A program made the position numbers and the translations under genes. From positions 567,501-631,500 of the forward strand of contig SDUX01000006.1 in NCBI GenBank assembly GCA_008729055.1: 64,000 nucleotides of DNA, in the 5' to 3' direction. The notes under the pieces were generated by a model. That model searched no databases, was not told where the DNA came from, and worked only from the letters and a program-made list of their open reading frames with translations. This document shows, piece after piece, positions 22,179-34,464 of the stretch. Each line of letters starts with the position of its first letter. The stretch's first letter is position 1. The DNA is from Pyropia haitanensis (lineage: Eukaryota > Rhodophyta > Bangiophyceae > Bangiales > Bangiaceae).

Positions 22179-25100
22179 GGCGGCGCGGGCGCCGTGACCG
22201 GTCGGGCGGGAAGAGCGGCGGGGAGGGGGGGGGGGGAGGGCGGGGGCGACGTGCATAAATGCCGGCGCCCCGCGTGCCCGCCGCCACTCGCGCCACGCCG
22301 CGCACCCCACACCCCCCCTCCCCGACAGGCCGGGCGCCGTGCCGTCGCCGCCGCGGCCGTCTCGGCCGCGCCGTCGCCGTCGGCGACGGCGCGGCAGACC
22401 TCCCTCGCTGGCGCTTCCCGTCGTGCTATCGACGGTGCCCGCCGCTCGTCCGTGCCGCCGCTCGCTCAGCGGCGCGCCGCCACCTCGTGTCCCTCCCGCG
22501 GCCGTCGCCGGGTCCCCCGCCGCCGCCAAGACGAGCGCCGCCCCGCCGCCGTCGTCATGGCAGCGGCTCGGTTACTCCCGTCGTCGACCGGCGGGCTGCG
22601 GCGGGCGCCCGCCGCGTGGCGCCGGCGCGGGCGTGCCGTCTCGCCGCGGTCGGTCGTCTCGGCCATGCCACACCACCGCGCGTCGTCTCTGGGTCTCGCA
22701 GGCCATCCGCTGTTGTCACCGCACGTTTGCGGTGGGCAAGGCGCCTCCCTTGTAGCCGGCGCCCCTCCGATGTCGCGCTTCCGCCGTCGGCGGCGAACCG
22801 CGCCACCCCCCGTCATCACTGCCGCTCCGACGTCGCTGCTGCCGCATGTTTGTCGTGGTGCCGCTTCAACTGCCGATACCGCGAGCCCTCCGTCGTTGGC
22901 AGCGCCTCCGTGGTGGTTCCGGCAGCTCCCTCGCGATGGTGGCGCTCACCCCCTCCTCGACGCTGCCGTGCCGTGGCCAAAGCGCCGTCGCTTTCGTTGC
23001 GGCCTCGTACTCGTCGTTGCACCACCCCCCTCTTAGAGGCTGTTGCCCCGAGTCGCGGCTCTCCCGCCAGCACTGCTGCTGTTGACTTCGACATCGTCAA
23101 GCCGCACCACCCACCTGGGTCGCCCTCCGCCCGTATGGGTCTCTCCTCCTCACCGCTGCAGCGCTCTACTCGCCCGCAAGTACCTGCTCTGTCGGTGACG
23201 CTGCCCATCCGCGGTCAACCTACACCCGTCGTCAAGCCAACGCGGCCGTCGATGCACGTCTCCCTTCGCTGTCGTCGCCCGTCTGTGGTTGCTGTCACCG
23301 CACGGCCGGTCGTCATGCCTCCCCCGCGCCTCCCCCTTCACTGCCGGCTCCTCTTTCACACGGGCGTTCCCCGCGTCACTGTCGTCCTTTCGTCGTCGAT
23401 GGCGCACCCGCCGTTGCTGCTGCTACGACTTTGCGGACTTGGCGGCTGGTGGTCGTGTCTGGATGTTGTAGCCCCCCCATCGTGGACGCGCGGACGCGGC
23501 GCTGCGTGCACTAGGCGATCATGCATGCGCCGCCGCCGGTTGTTGCCGCCGCCTTTGTCCTGGCGCGTCGGCCGCCCGCTTCTCGGCGCGTCGCCGACTC
23601 CGTCGTGGCGGTCGTCCCCCCGTCGTTGTTGTCGACGTTGGCACGGCTCTCCCCCGTCATTTCCGCTGCCTCTCCCTTTGTCGGCGGCACCATCCTGCGG
23701 TGGCACTTCCCGACATTTCTCGCCAACACCCCCCCCATCGTTGCGGTCCCCGACCGGCCGTTGCCGCCACTCCCCTACTGTGGACTGCCCTCGTCGACCT
23801 CACCACGCCCCTCCGTTGGCTGTTGCGGTTCCCTCGTGTTGAAGCCGCGCCCGACGCCGTTGAACTTTCCCCGCCGTCGTTCCCCCCTCGTCCCTGTCGT
23901 AGCGTAGCCATCCTTGCCGCTGTCGGTTCCTCGGTCATCGCCCAGCTGCTGTGGCTGACCTTGCCGTCACCCGCCCGGTGCTGCGCCTCCCCCTGCGCCG
24001 CCCCCGCCGCTACTCCGTCTTTGCCGCCCCTACCCGTTCCGATGCTGATCCTGGTGTCCCCCTGTTTGGTGCGGGAGCGGCACCTGCTGTTTGTGGTGGC
24101 GGTGAGCAGCGGCGGCAAGTTGCCTGGGTGGCGCATGATGGTGGAGTGAACAACAGGCGCCACTCGCTTGGCGCGGCGGGCGTGAACGCCGTCTCGTGGA
24201 TGGTGCGGCGCAATTGGCTCGTTGCGGTCGCGCTGGATGGTGACGGCGGTTTGGGGACGTGGCGCCGGTTTGGGTCAGCGATGGCATGCGGCGGCGGCAG
24301 GGTCGGCGGTTGGCCCGCTGCACCCCTGCTGGCAGCCGGCTCCATCTCTCGCGCCGGCGGTGGCGGCCGGTGCCAGCACCTGTCACGGCGGCAATGGTCG
24401 CTGCCTGCTTGTCGTGGCGACCGTGCTTGCTGGTGGTGTCAGAGGCGCATGGGGTCGAACGCATGACGGGTTGTCGCCCGTTGGAGGCATCGGGCGTCGG
24501 CGGTAACGTGGGGCTGTGTTGCCCGCTGCTGGTGGCGGCGGCGCACAGCGGGTGCGACGTCACGACGTAGCGGTCGTCGTTGGCTGTGGTGGCAAGAAGT
24601 GGCACGTGCCGGGACCGGGATTGGGCTATCGGATGGGGCGAGAGGCATGCGCGCTGGCTGCCTCGTCTCCTGCCTGCGCCGTCGCCTCTTTTTGCCGCCG
24701 GTTGCACCCCCCTCCGTTTGTTTGTTGACAACGGAGGGTGGTCGGCAGCGCGCCTGGTGGGCATAAGCGGGACGGAACGTGGTGGATCGCCGGCGCATCG
24801 CCGCTTCCGCTGGCTCCATGGCCGCCTCTGTTGGAGCTGACGCTGGTCGTACGCCCTCCCACGGCCGCTGCAGCCGCTGCAAGTCCTTCTCAAGCCAACG
24901 GCGCCGCTGCAGCCGCCATATCCATCTCTGCCGCCGCTGCGGCCGCTACCGCCAGTACCACCGTCGCGGCCGCTCTGTGAGGCGATCCCACTCCTGACCG
25001 CTGGCGACCATCGACAAGTGCGGGCGCTGGCCGCGTAGGGGAGGTGGCTGTAGGCGTGCTACACCCAACGCGGACTGCGCCACATCCCAGGAGACAGTGA

Positions 25101-25799
25101 CGTCGCTCCTGTTTGGCCATGCCCCCCCCCCGTGTCGGGCGTTTTCTTTTGTGGTGGAACGCCACCCCTTCCACGCGTTTGGCATTGCCACTCGCGACTG
25201 GTGGAGCTCTGCACTCGTCAGCACTGCCTCATCGCCTGCATCAACTTTGTCTTCCTGCCGTTGGTGGCACTCTACCCCCGCCGTCGGCGCCGCGATGTTT
25301 CTGCTCCCGCCCCACTGTCGGCACCGCTATGTAACTGTCGGCGTCGCCCTACCTTTTGCAGCCGCGCTGTTGTCGCGCCCTCCGCGCGCTTTTGGCGCTT
25401 CCTCTCTGCCGTTGGCGTGCCCCCTCCCCGCTGTCTTCGCCGCCTACCTGCTAGTGGCGGCGACATCGTGGACGGCACCTCATCCTCGGTCGAGTCAGGA
25501 TCCTTGGCGTTGTCGCCATCACCCTCCGGCGGCGTCATTTTTTTCTCGTGTTGACGCCCTGCCGTCTGTGTCAGGTCTGCTCGCTCTCTGTGCGGCCACA
25601 GCGACGTTCGCGGCGCCCCCGCCGGCTTTTGGCGTCGCCTCTGGGGATGGCGGCATCTCTCCGGCGTCGGTGCTGCCCGCTCGCACCTGTTTTGAGCTGC
25701 TGCCGCTGAGATTGCCGCAGTCGCTAGCACCGCTGCGGCGTGAGTCTCTGCCGCTGCGACGGCCATCGCTGCCGGCGCTGTCGTTCCCTACGTAGCTGA
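19977..25799. other. Gene-poor region, decayed triplet-period DNA
   Basis: No gene I can defend. 20100-20640 is moderately GC-rich with no motif. 20640-21060 is A/C-rich on the plus strand. 21060-22250 is Ala/Arg/Pro low complexity on both strands, with a GGC array at 22125-22185. 22300-25800 is C/T- and G/T-rich DNA with a three-base period (CCG, GTC, GTT) that keeps several frames open at once. A minus-strand frame at 21594-21046 has an Ala/Gly composition with a few mixed residues, but no motif. Confidence 0.5.
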
Positions 25800-28700
25800 G
25801 ACTGTCGCTACCGCCGCCGCTCACACTGTCGCGGTTGCCGCCGCTGCCATGGTCGCTGCCACTGCCGTGACCACCGCCGCTGTCCCTTCCGCTGTTGCGA
25901 CTCCTGGTGGTGCCGCTCTGGCGACCACCGCCGTTGGGGCTGTCGCTGCCGACGCAGTGGCTGTTGTCGCGGCCGCAGCTGCGGCCGCCGAAACTGCTGT
26001 TGTCGCTGCGTCTGTCGCTGCCAGTGCCGCTGTCGCGGACGCTGTCGCGGTGGGCGGCTTCAGTCGCGCCCGCCGCCGCTCTTGATGCCGCCACCGCGGA
26101 CAATTTCAATGCCGCCGGTGCGTGGCACCTGGCGCGGCCGCCGCCGCGGCTTATTTCTCTTCTGCTGTCGCGGTGCACCGTCGTTGCCTCTGCGATCGCA
26201 CTGCTGCTGCCGCTGTCGCGGCCGCTGCCGTTGCCGCCGGGACTGCTGGCGCTGCGGCTTGTGTCGTCGCCGCAGCCGCTGCGGCAGTCGTAGCTATCGT
26301 CGCGGGGGTCGGTGTCTGTCGTGGGCGCTGCCCATGCCACTGTCTTAAACACCGCCATGGCTTCTGTCCCTGCCGCAGTCGCGGAGTGTGTTGCCGCCGC
26401 CGTTGCGGTCAGTGTCCTTTGTTGTGGACGCCAAGGCGGCCTCTATCGAGGTCGCTGCCGCTGCCGCTGTGGCTGCTTCCGCGACTGCGGCTGTTGCGCC
26501 CGCTTCAGCTGCTCTTGTTACTGCAGAAGCCGCGGCCCTCGTCGCTGCCGCCGCCATGGCCTTTGTGAGTACGAACGCTGCGACGTCTGGCGCGCCCTCC
26601 GCTGCAGCGTCGGTGACTGCCCCCGTCGCGGCCTACGTAGCGGCCGCTGTTTCGGCAGCCGTAGCTGCCGCCACTACTGCCACTGTGGCTGCCGCCGCTG
26701 CTGCCGCTGTGGCTGCCGCCGCCGCGGCGTTTTTCGACGCGTTTGCCGGTACCGCTGTCATTGCCGCCGTCAAGGTGTGGGGCGCCTACGGTTGCCACTG
26801 ATGTGGCCTGAGACACTGGTTTTGCGGCTGGTGCTGCCGACACCGCTCCTGGTATCGCTGCCGCCGCCGCGGCGTCCGTCGCGGCCACCGCTGCGGCGTT
26901 TGTTGTGGTTGCTGCCGCGGCACTCATCGGGGAGATCGCTGTTGCCTCACTCACGGTCGCCTCTGTGGCGTCTGCCGCCGTAGCCGCCGCGGCCTTTGTC
27001 GTGGCCGCTTCCTCGTCGTTTGTGCATGTCTCTGCCGCCGCCGCGGGCGCTGTCACGGCCGCCGTCGCTGTGGGCGATTGCGGTCACGGCTGCTACTACG
27101 TCCACTACCCCGGCCACCGCCAAGGGCTTTGTCGCTGCCGCTGCTTCGTTTTCCGTTGCAGCCGCCTTCGGGGTGGGCAATCTGGCGCGGCGCGGCCGCT
27201 GCCGTGCCTGATGCTGCCGTCGCTGACGTTATCGCAGCCTTGCAACGGCCCCCGCCCCTACCGCAGTCCCAGGCACCGCTGCAACGGCTGTCGCCGCCGC
27301 TGTTGCTGCCGGTGTGGCTGCCGCCGATGTCGCTGCCGCTGTTGCTGCCGCCGTCGGTGCGGCGCCTTCCGCGCCGCGGCCGTCGAGGCCGTGGTCGCGG
27401 CCGTCGGCCGTGCGACCGCCTTGGCGTGGCTGTGCAGCGCAGCCGGCGCAGCGCTGTGCGCTCCCGTCAGTCACTGTGGCGGCCGCCGAGGCGCTCGGCG
27501 CCGCCCCCGGCGTGGCGCCTGTGGTTCTGGAGACTGCCGGTAAGGTCGCCTCGGCTCCTGGCGCCGCCATGGGCGCTGTAGCCGCCGTGAGGCGGATCGG
27601 CGTCGCGGCCGTCTTGGGACGGATCGGCGTTGCGGTCACCGGGTCGGGGCGCGCAACCGGCTGGGACGCGGCCACCGAGGCGATGCCCGCCGCTATTGGC
27701 TGTGTGGCCGCCAAGCGGTACGTTTGCGTAGCGGGCGCCGAGGCCCTGGACGCGGCCGTCGGCGTCGTCGCTGCCGTCGGGCGCATCGCTGCCTGCCCGC
27801 CGAGGACGCGCCGCGCGCCGCCATTGGCGTCGTCTCCGCTTTGGGTCGGATCGCCGCATGCCCGCCACCGTGCGGCATGCTGCCGGCCTGCCCGCCACCA
27901 AGGCGCTGTGCGCCGCCGTCGGCATCGCCGCCGTGGGGGGGAGGATCAAGGCCGGCTCGCCGTTGTGGCACTGGGCCCGGTCGTTGGCATCGTCGCCGTC
28001 TTGAGGCGCGCCGCGGGCGTGCCCGCCGTTCTCACGCTGGGCGCCGCCGTCGACGTCGCTGTCGTCGTGGGGTGCGCCGCCGGCGTGCATGCCGTCGTGG
28101 CATTCGGCGACGCCGTCGGTGTCTCTTCCGCCGAGGGTGCAGATCGCTGCTAGCCCGCTGTCGTGGTGCTGAGCACCTACGTGGGCGTCGCCGCCGCGAT
28201 GGAGCGCGGCGCCGCCGTCGGCGTCGCCGCCGGCCGGTAGCGGAGACCCCGGGCGTCGCCGTCGGCGTCGCCGCTGCTGGAGCGTCGATGGCTGGCCTGT
28301 TGGCCGCCGAGAGGCCAGTCACCACTGTCGGCGTCGCTGCCGTCGTGGGGCGGGCCGCCGGCGTGGCCGCTGTCTTGGCGCAGGGCGCCGCCGTTGTCGC
28401 CACCGCCGTCTGCGTAACGGACGTCGTGGGCCGCGCCGCCGGCGTGCGTGCCGTCGTGGCGCTCGGCGCCGCTGTCGGCGTCGCCGCCGCCAGGCGGGCG
28501 GAGCGCCGCCCGACGGTCGCTGAGGAGCCAGAAGCTGCCATCGGCGTCGCCGCCGTTGTGAGGCGCGCCGCCGGCGTGTCCGCTGTCGTGGCGCTGGGTG
28601 CTGCCGTCACCGTTGCCGCCGTCGGCGTCGCTCCCGTCGGTGTACTCGGGACCGTGGGCCGTGCCGCCGGCGTGACCGCCGTCGTGGTGCTCGGCGCCGC

Positions 28701-28860
28701 CGTCGGCGTCGCCGCCGGCGCGGAGCGCGCCGCGGAAGGGCTCGCCGTCGTAGCGATGGGCGCCGTTTTCGGCGCGGAGGCTGAAGTGGTGCGTGTCGCT
28801 GGCGCGGCCACTCAAGCTCTGGGCCCTGCCGTCGGCGCGGTTGTCGTCCGGGGGCGGGCT
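25800..28860. repeat. Degenerate GCN/GTN triplet array grading into a minisatellite
   Basis: From 25800 to about 27300 almost every triplet in one register is GCN, GTN or CTG, giving Ala/Val/Leu-only translations in one frame and Arg/Cys/Gly-only in others. From about 27550 to 28800 the DNA becomes an irregular minisatellite built on GCCGCCGGCGTG and GGCGCCGCCGTCGGCGTCGC, with copies near 28010, 28075, 28350, 28434, 28570 and 28660. One plus frame reads as repeated RAAGV-AVVALGAAVGVAA. Confidence 0.75.
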
Positions 28861-29406
28861 CATTTCGCCCTCGCGGGCGTGACGGCTGCGGAGGCGGCGC
28901 TGCTAAAGGGCGCGGCCGAGTGGGCCACGCCGCCGCCGTTTGCGGGCGCGGTTGACGACATGGCCGTGGGCGGGAAAACCACAGACGCGCGCGCGGTGGC
29001 GTCTGACGCCGCGGCCGCGCCCCCCTCACGTGCCGCCGCCCCCGGGCCGGCGGCGGGCGCCACGGCTTCCGGCGCTCGAGCGCCGTCCGCGGCGGCGGTC
29101 ACGGCGTCCGGTGGGGACTCGCTGGCACCCGTGACGGCGGTTTTGACAACCGGGACGGCACCGTCCACGGCGGTCGCGGCGGCGGTGGTGCCGGCGTCGC
29201 CTTACCGTGTGTCTGTCGCTGACGGGGTGGCCCTTGATCCCACCCTGCGCCGCCGCCGTGTCTGGCCGGCTGGTACCTCCTTGCCGCCGCCGGCACCGCC
29301 GCGGCCGCCGGCTGGGGACCGCCGCTGGCTGGGCGCCGCCCACGCCGCTGTCGGCTGGCTCCAGCCCCCTCCCCCTGCCCGCACTGTGGCTGTGACGCGC
29401 AAATGA
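27724..29406 (+). CDS. Doubtful Ala/Val-rich repeat protein
   Basis: An open frame of about 560 codons crosses the minisatellite and continues for 180 codons beyond it. The repeat part encodes variants of RAAGVRAVVALGAAVGVAA. The tail (from about 28860) is non-repetitive and more protein-like, with VSVADGVALDPTLRRRRVW and DRRWLGAAHAAVGWLQ before the stop. No ATG suits the start, and no domain is recognised. It could be the 3' exon of an unidentified gene, or chance openness in stop-poor DNA. The tail is the more credible part. Confidence 0.25.
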   Translation: MRSGRRGPGRGRRRRRCRRAHRCLPAEDAPRAAIGVVSALGRIAACPPPCGMLPACPPPRRCAPPSASPPWGGGSRPARRCGTGPGRWHRRRLEARRGRARRSHAGRRRRRRCRRGVRRRRACRRGIRRRRRCLFRRGCRSLLARCRGAEHLRGRRRRDGARRRRRRRRRPVAETPGVAVGVAAAGASMAGLLAAERPVTTVGVAAVVGRAAGVAAVLAQGAAVVATAVCVTDVVGRAAGVRAVVALGAAVGVAAARRAERRPTVAEEPEAAIGVAAVVRRAAGVSAVVALGAAVTVAAVGVAPVGVLGTVGRAAGVTAVVVLGAAVGVAAGAERAAEGLAVVAMGAVFGAEAEVVRVAGAATQALGPAVGAVVVRGRAHFALAGVTAAEAALLKGAAEWATPPPFAGAVDDMAVGGKTTDARAVASDAAAAPPSRAAAPGPAAGATASGARAPSAAAVTASGGDSLAPVTAVLTTGTAPSTAVAAAVVPASPYRVSVADGVALDPTLRRRRVWPAGTSLPPPAPPRPPAGDRRWLGAAHAAVGWLQPPPPARTVAVTRK

Positions 29407-32149
29407 CTGGCCGACGCGGGCCTCCCTTTTTTGCGCTCCGCCACTGGCTGCCTCAAGTGTAGCACGCGGAGCTGGCGCCGCCCTTGCTGGGCGGCTGATG
29501 TCAGCTGCGGCGGCGGCTGCCGCAGCGACAATGGCGTTGGCAGTTGCGGCGACGGCCGCAGTGTCGTTTTTTCTGTTGTGAGCACGATGGAGGCTCGGCG
29601 AAGCCGTGCGTGGCGTCGGCGAGCTCTGGCGGCGTCCACTTGGCAGGCCCGTTTGTGGTGATGGGGTTGGTGAGTCGCCCGCTTGCCGCCGCTGACGTCT
29701 CAGCCGATTACCCGCTACCCGCTCCCACTTCCGCCCCCATTTTGACTCTAACGCGCGCGTGACTTGCCCGCCGCCGGAGTCTTGTTTCCCCGCGCGCCAC
29801 CAACGGTGAGATACGTCCAGACGCGGACCGCCGCTTCCGCTGCGACATTGCATCCACCTCCGCGACGTCCACTTTTTTCTGCTGCAGCCGCCGCCGCTGT
29901 TGGTGCTGCTGCTTCCGTGGCGTCCAAATCACATTGCTCACCCCCCCCCCTTGACGCTGTCAGCCAGTGTTGCGGCTGGCAAAGCCCGCTGGGGAGCGGA
30001 AGTGGACGGCTCGGGAATGGGTACCGCCTTCGCGGCAACTGCCGCTGGCCGCACTCGTTTCCACGGCGACTGCCGTTGCTGTCGCCGCTGCCGAGGCGCC
30101 GACGACCACCAATGTGGCCAACGCCGCTGTTGGCGTAGCCGCTGTCGCTGCCGTCACGTTGTCGCGCCTCGACCCCCTCCCCTCCCCCGACCGCAGCCCA
30201 CGCCATGTTGGTTGCCCGCGGATGGCGTGCAACAACGGGCGCGGACGGGCGGACGGACGCCGTGCGCTGTCTCCGCCACCGTTGCGTGTGCTTTTGGCTT
30301 TTCTTTGCGGTTTGCAACGGCGGAGGGCGGGGGGGCAAGGGACAGGACCGCACGGGGAAGGAGACTGCCGCATTCGCCACAACTGCCACTCGCAATGCCG
30401 TCGCCGCTGTCACACTTGCTCCGGATGCTGCTGTTGCAGGAGCCGTAGCAGCTGTCACCGTTGCCTGTGCCACTCACTGCCATTCCCATAGACTGTTCTC
30501 TCCCGCCCCCTCCCCTCCAGCTACCGGCTGCCTCGTTTTTTTTTTGTCAGTCCATGCAGAGGACGGGTAGAAGAGGGAGGGGATGGCGGCGCCTGATCCA
30601 AAACCACCGCCGCTACTGAGACCGCAGACGCTCTGTGAACCGTGTCTGATGACGGCCAAGGCGGCGGTGCCCTCTTTCTCCTGTGGCGTCGGATGCTGGT
30701 GCAAGTGCTGGAGGGGATGCGGTGGCGGCGGCCATTGGAGACGGCGATCTGCTGGCAGCAGCAGCAGCGATCACGACCGGGCCCCTTTGCGTCTAGCACC
30801 TCCACTCACACTGGCAAGCGAGGCGACTGCCACCGTCCGGTCGGCCGCTCGCACCGCCGGCGGGGGCGGAGAGTCCATGCCCGGCCGCCTACACGGCCAC
30901 CCCGCTGGCCGCCGCCCGCCGCGCCTCTGTGGGGGGTGCGCGGCTCAGCGGTGGCGGCGCGGCGCGAGCTCCGCGGCTGCCGCCGACACGGCGGTCAACG
31001 CCGACGACCGCCCGTTGATGGGGACGGGGGCTGACGGCGGGGGAGGGGAGTGGGGGCAAGGGTGGCAGGGTCTGCAGCTGAGCGTATGCACCTCGGACTT
31101 GTAGCTAGCCGGCAGCGCGTCGCAACCGCGGGAGGCGGCGGGGTGGTGTCCGTCGCCCACCCCATGAGTTCTGTTTGTACGCTCCCGGTCAGAGCGCGTG
31201 CTTTCGCGAGGACCGCCGGCGGTGATCGTTGTACACACGCGGGCTGTGCGTTCATCCTAGGACCCAAGGCGATGCGCTCTGTGTGCGCGTGGCCGACGCG
31301 TGCACTCCCGGGATCAGTAGAGAGGCGCTCAAAGAACATACGGCACGCGCCACCATGGGAGACGATCTGTGCCCCTCAGACGGGTACGCGCCCGCGCGAT
31401 GGTCGGTTCTCCGTTTTTGCCAGGCGGAGGCGAATTGCCACAGCTGAGCAGCCAAAGACAGAAGACGCTGCGACACGGACCCAGACCGCCGCGCGACAGC
31501 CCACATGCACATACCCGCGTTTGCAGGTGACTCTGTTGGTTCTTCTCGGTATGGCACGTGTGGTGGCCTCGCTTCCGGCGCGAAGCGTGTGAGACAGCAC
31601 GTGCACAACACGAGCGCCCAAATCCTAATCAGTCGGGCACCCAATGGATGGAGACCGCTTGTTCGCTGGTCCCACAAAGCGCCTCCTGTTCGCACAATGC
31701 GTCACTTCGCCGCTCGGCCCACAAACAAAGGCCGCTGTCATGCTGCGGCCGGACGGGCAGACCTGGGCCAGGAGGCCGCTGCCCAGCCTGTTGAATTCCA
31801 CAATGTACGTCCCCAAATGGGCCAACCGTGGTCCCTGGTTGTCCAATGGCCCGATACTAAATACATTGATGGCCGCCTGTGGGCCCGTGCGCGGTCCCCA
31901 CGAAGGCGCTGCCAAAGTTCAAAAAGCGACGACGCCTGATTCAAGCGGAACAGCCCCCGCCCATGTGCCGGCGAACGGTCGGCCTCGTCGGCCGGGCGGC
32001 GGCGCATCAATCGGAGTTTTCCTAGCGCTGAGGCTCAGGCGGCCACCTGGACGAAGCGGAAAGCGGCGCTCCGAAGGTTTGTTCTGTACCCGTCGACACG
32101 GCGCGCGCATGCACTTCCAGGGTCTGCCGGCAGCGGCCGTTGGTCTCGC
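29407..32149. other. Intergenic region of mixed composition, no gene recognised
   Basis: 29407-30500 is similar to the decayed triplet DNA. 30500-32150 is milder (the 31200-32100 stretch is among the least GC-biased in the window) with overlapping short frames in all registers. None has a motif. It lies upstream of the CCT-motif gene and may include distal regulatory sequence or an old transposon remnant, but I found no terminal repeats. Confidence 0.45.
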
Positions 32150-32900
32150 GACCGGCACGTGCACCCACACGCCGGGCGCGCAGCCCGCGCTTGGTTCTTT
32201 GGGCCAAAGCCACCGCCTGTCGCGTTGCTCCCTCCTCGGCCAGGGAACAAACGCATCTGCCGAGGCGAGCGCGCCCAATCAGAGGCCCACGCCACCCACC
32301 CCGCTGCGCGCTTGGGCGGTCTGCCCAGGCGGCCACCCGCCTCGATCACCCCGCGGCGCGGCCGTCCCTCTGTCAGCCAATCACTGCTACGAATGGGCGA
32401 GGCGACCTCCGCTACAAAGCGGCGGGAAGCGCCGCAGTCACACGAGAGCATCCAATGCGCAGACCGCCCGATTGGCAGGTAGAGAGTGGGGTGCAGGCAA
32501 GCCTGGCGAGGCGTGGACTCTTCTCGGCTCCCGGCACGTGCGGCTCTGCTCCCGACCGGCGCCAGAAGAACCGAATGTCCACGTGCACGGCACGCGCAGG
32601 TGGGTTAACGGCACGTGCCTCTCGGACGGGCAGGCGGATGGATTCAGCAGACCCCCTGGTTTTGGCGCCGGGGAGGAGGGCTGGCGGGGGGGTTTGGTGG
32701 GGGGGCGGGCTGTCGGCCGAGCGGCCGACGGCGGGTCAGGCGTCCGCCACCTACCCGCCACCCCCCCCAGACGCCGCTGCCGCCACCGCCGGCCGTGCAG
32801 TCCGCTTCACCGCGCGCACGCGCGTGGAACGCTCGCCGCGCCGTGCCGCACGTGACTCACGCGCCTCCCCCCCTGTGCGCCCCCCGCAGCGGCACGTGGA
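32150..32900. promoter_or_regulatory. Cluster of CACGTG and CCAAT boxes upstream of the CCT-motif gene
   Basis: Six palindromic CACGTG sites (32154, 32535, 32580, 32612, 32849, 32893) and four CCAAT boxes (plus at 32275, 32377, 32452; minus ATTGG at 32471) fall in 750 bases, ending about 310 bases before the ATG. CACGTG is the core bound by bHLH and many bZIP factors, and CCAAT by NF-Y. Both are established; their use here is inferred from clustering and position. Confidence 0.55.
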
Positions 32901-33211
32901 ATGGTACCCGCCGCGGCGGCCGATGCGCGCAGCCCCGCCGCTGCCGGCGCCTCCTCGCTCTTCTAGAACGCCCGCGTGCGCTCGTGCTTCCCACCCGCTC
33001 TCCCCACAAGCGCCATCATCATATCGTGTACTTTGGCGTGCGCCGCCGGTGCCTGCTCCGTGCGCCATCTCCCCCCCCCCCCTCACGGCCAACGCCCACG
33101 CACCCATCGCCCCCCTCACGGCCAACGCCCCCCCACCCATCGCGCACCCACCTCCTTTCCCTTCCCACCCCCCCCCCCCCCTCCTCACCCCGTGTCCCAC
33201 ACTCCCTCACC

Positions 33212-34425
33212 ATGACGACCAGCGCGCCGCTGCTGCAACCGTGCTGGGATCTGGGCCTGCCGCCGCCGCCGCCGTCGGTCGGCGCCGACCTCGAACGCCT
33301 CCTCGACGATGCCTACCCGCCCGCCGACGCGTTTGATGACCTGCTCGCCGACTTTTTGGTGACCGCCCCGGCCGATGGCGCCGCCGACGGGTGGCTCGCA
33401 GGCGGCGACGCGGCCGCCGCCGCGTCCACCGCGGACGCCGACGCGGTCGCGGACGCGGCCGCGGCGGCCACCGCCGTCGTTGCCGCCGAGGCGGCGCTGC
33501 TGATGGATACCCCGGCCCCCACTGGGACGCCGCCCGCTGCCGCGCCGGCTCCCTACGTGCCGCCGCCGGCCGCCGCCGCGGCTCCCTACGTGCCGCCGCC
33601 GGCCGCCGCCGCGGCTCCCTACGTGCCGCCACCGGCTGCCGCCGCCGCTCCCTACGTGCCGCCACCGGCCGCCGCCGCGGCTCCCTACGTGCCGCCGCCG
33701 GCCGCCGCCGCGGCTCCCTACGTGCCGCCACCGGCTGCCGCCGCCGCTCCCTACGTGCCGCCACCGGCCGCCGCCGCGGCTCCCTACGTGCCGCCGCCGG
33801 CCGCCGCCGCGGCTCCCTACGTGCCGCCACCGGCTGCCGCCGCCGCTCCCTACGTGCCGCCACCGGCTGCCGCCGCCGCTCCGTACGCGCCGCCGCCGGC
33901 CTCGGCGGCCGCCCCGTTTGTGCTGCCGCCGCCAGCCGCGGCGGGCGCGACGCCCTTTGTGCTCCCCCCCCCACCGGGCGTCGGGCGCACCCCCCCTGTG
34001 CCGCTACCCCCACCGGCCGCCGCCACCCCCGCGTCGGTCCCCCGTGCGGCGGCGCCCCCCCTGCCAAGCCCCCGGCCGGCGGCGGCGGCCGGCGCGGCAC
34101 GCTGCTGGCGGGGACCCCTCCACCTGCCCGCCTCGACCATCCAGCGGGCGGTCACGCGGGTGGCGGTGGCGAGCCTCGCGCGCCTGTCGGCCGCCGCCGC
34201 GGGCGCCGCCGCCGCGCCCGCCGCGGCGACCGCGGCGGCCGCGTCGCACGCACCCGCCGTTGCGGCGCCCCTGCCGGCGGCAGCCGCCACGGTGTCGCCG
34301 CCACTGCCGGTCGGCCACCCACCACCGGTGGCGACACCCGTGCACCGGCCGCAGCGGCGGCTGCTGTCACTGCCGGTCACGCCCTTGGGCTCCCTCCTCT
34401 CCTTCCCCGCCGCGTCGCCGCTGTG

Positions 34426-34464
<39 letters not shown>

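Noticed and set aside
31644..32855. Plus-strand 403-codon frame in the milder region before the CCT gene
   Set aside because: Runs through the CCAAT/CACGTG cluster, competes with other frames of similar length, and has no domain pattern. Openness by chance is more likely.
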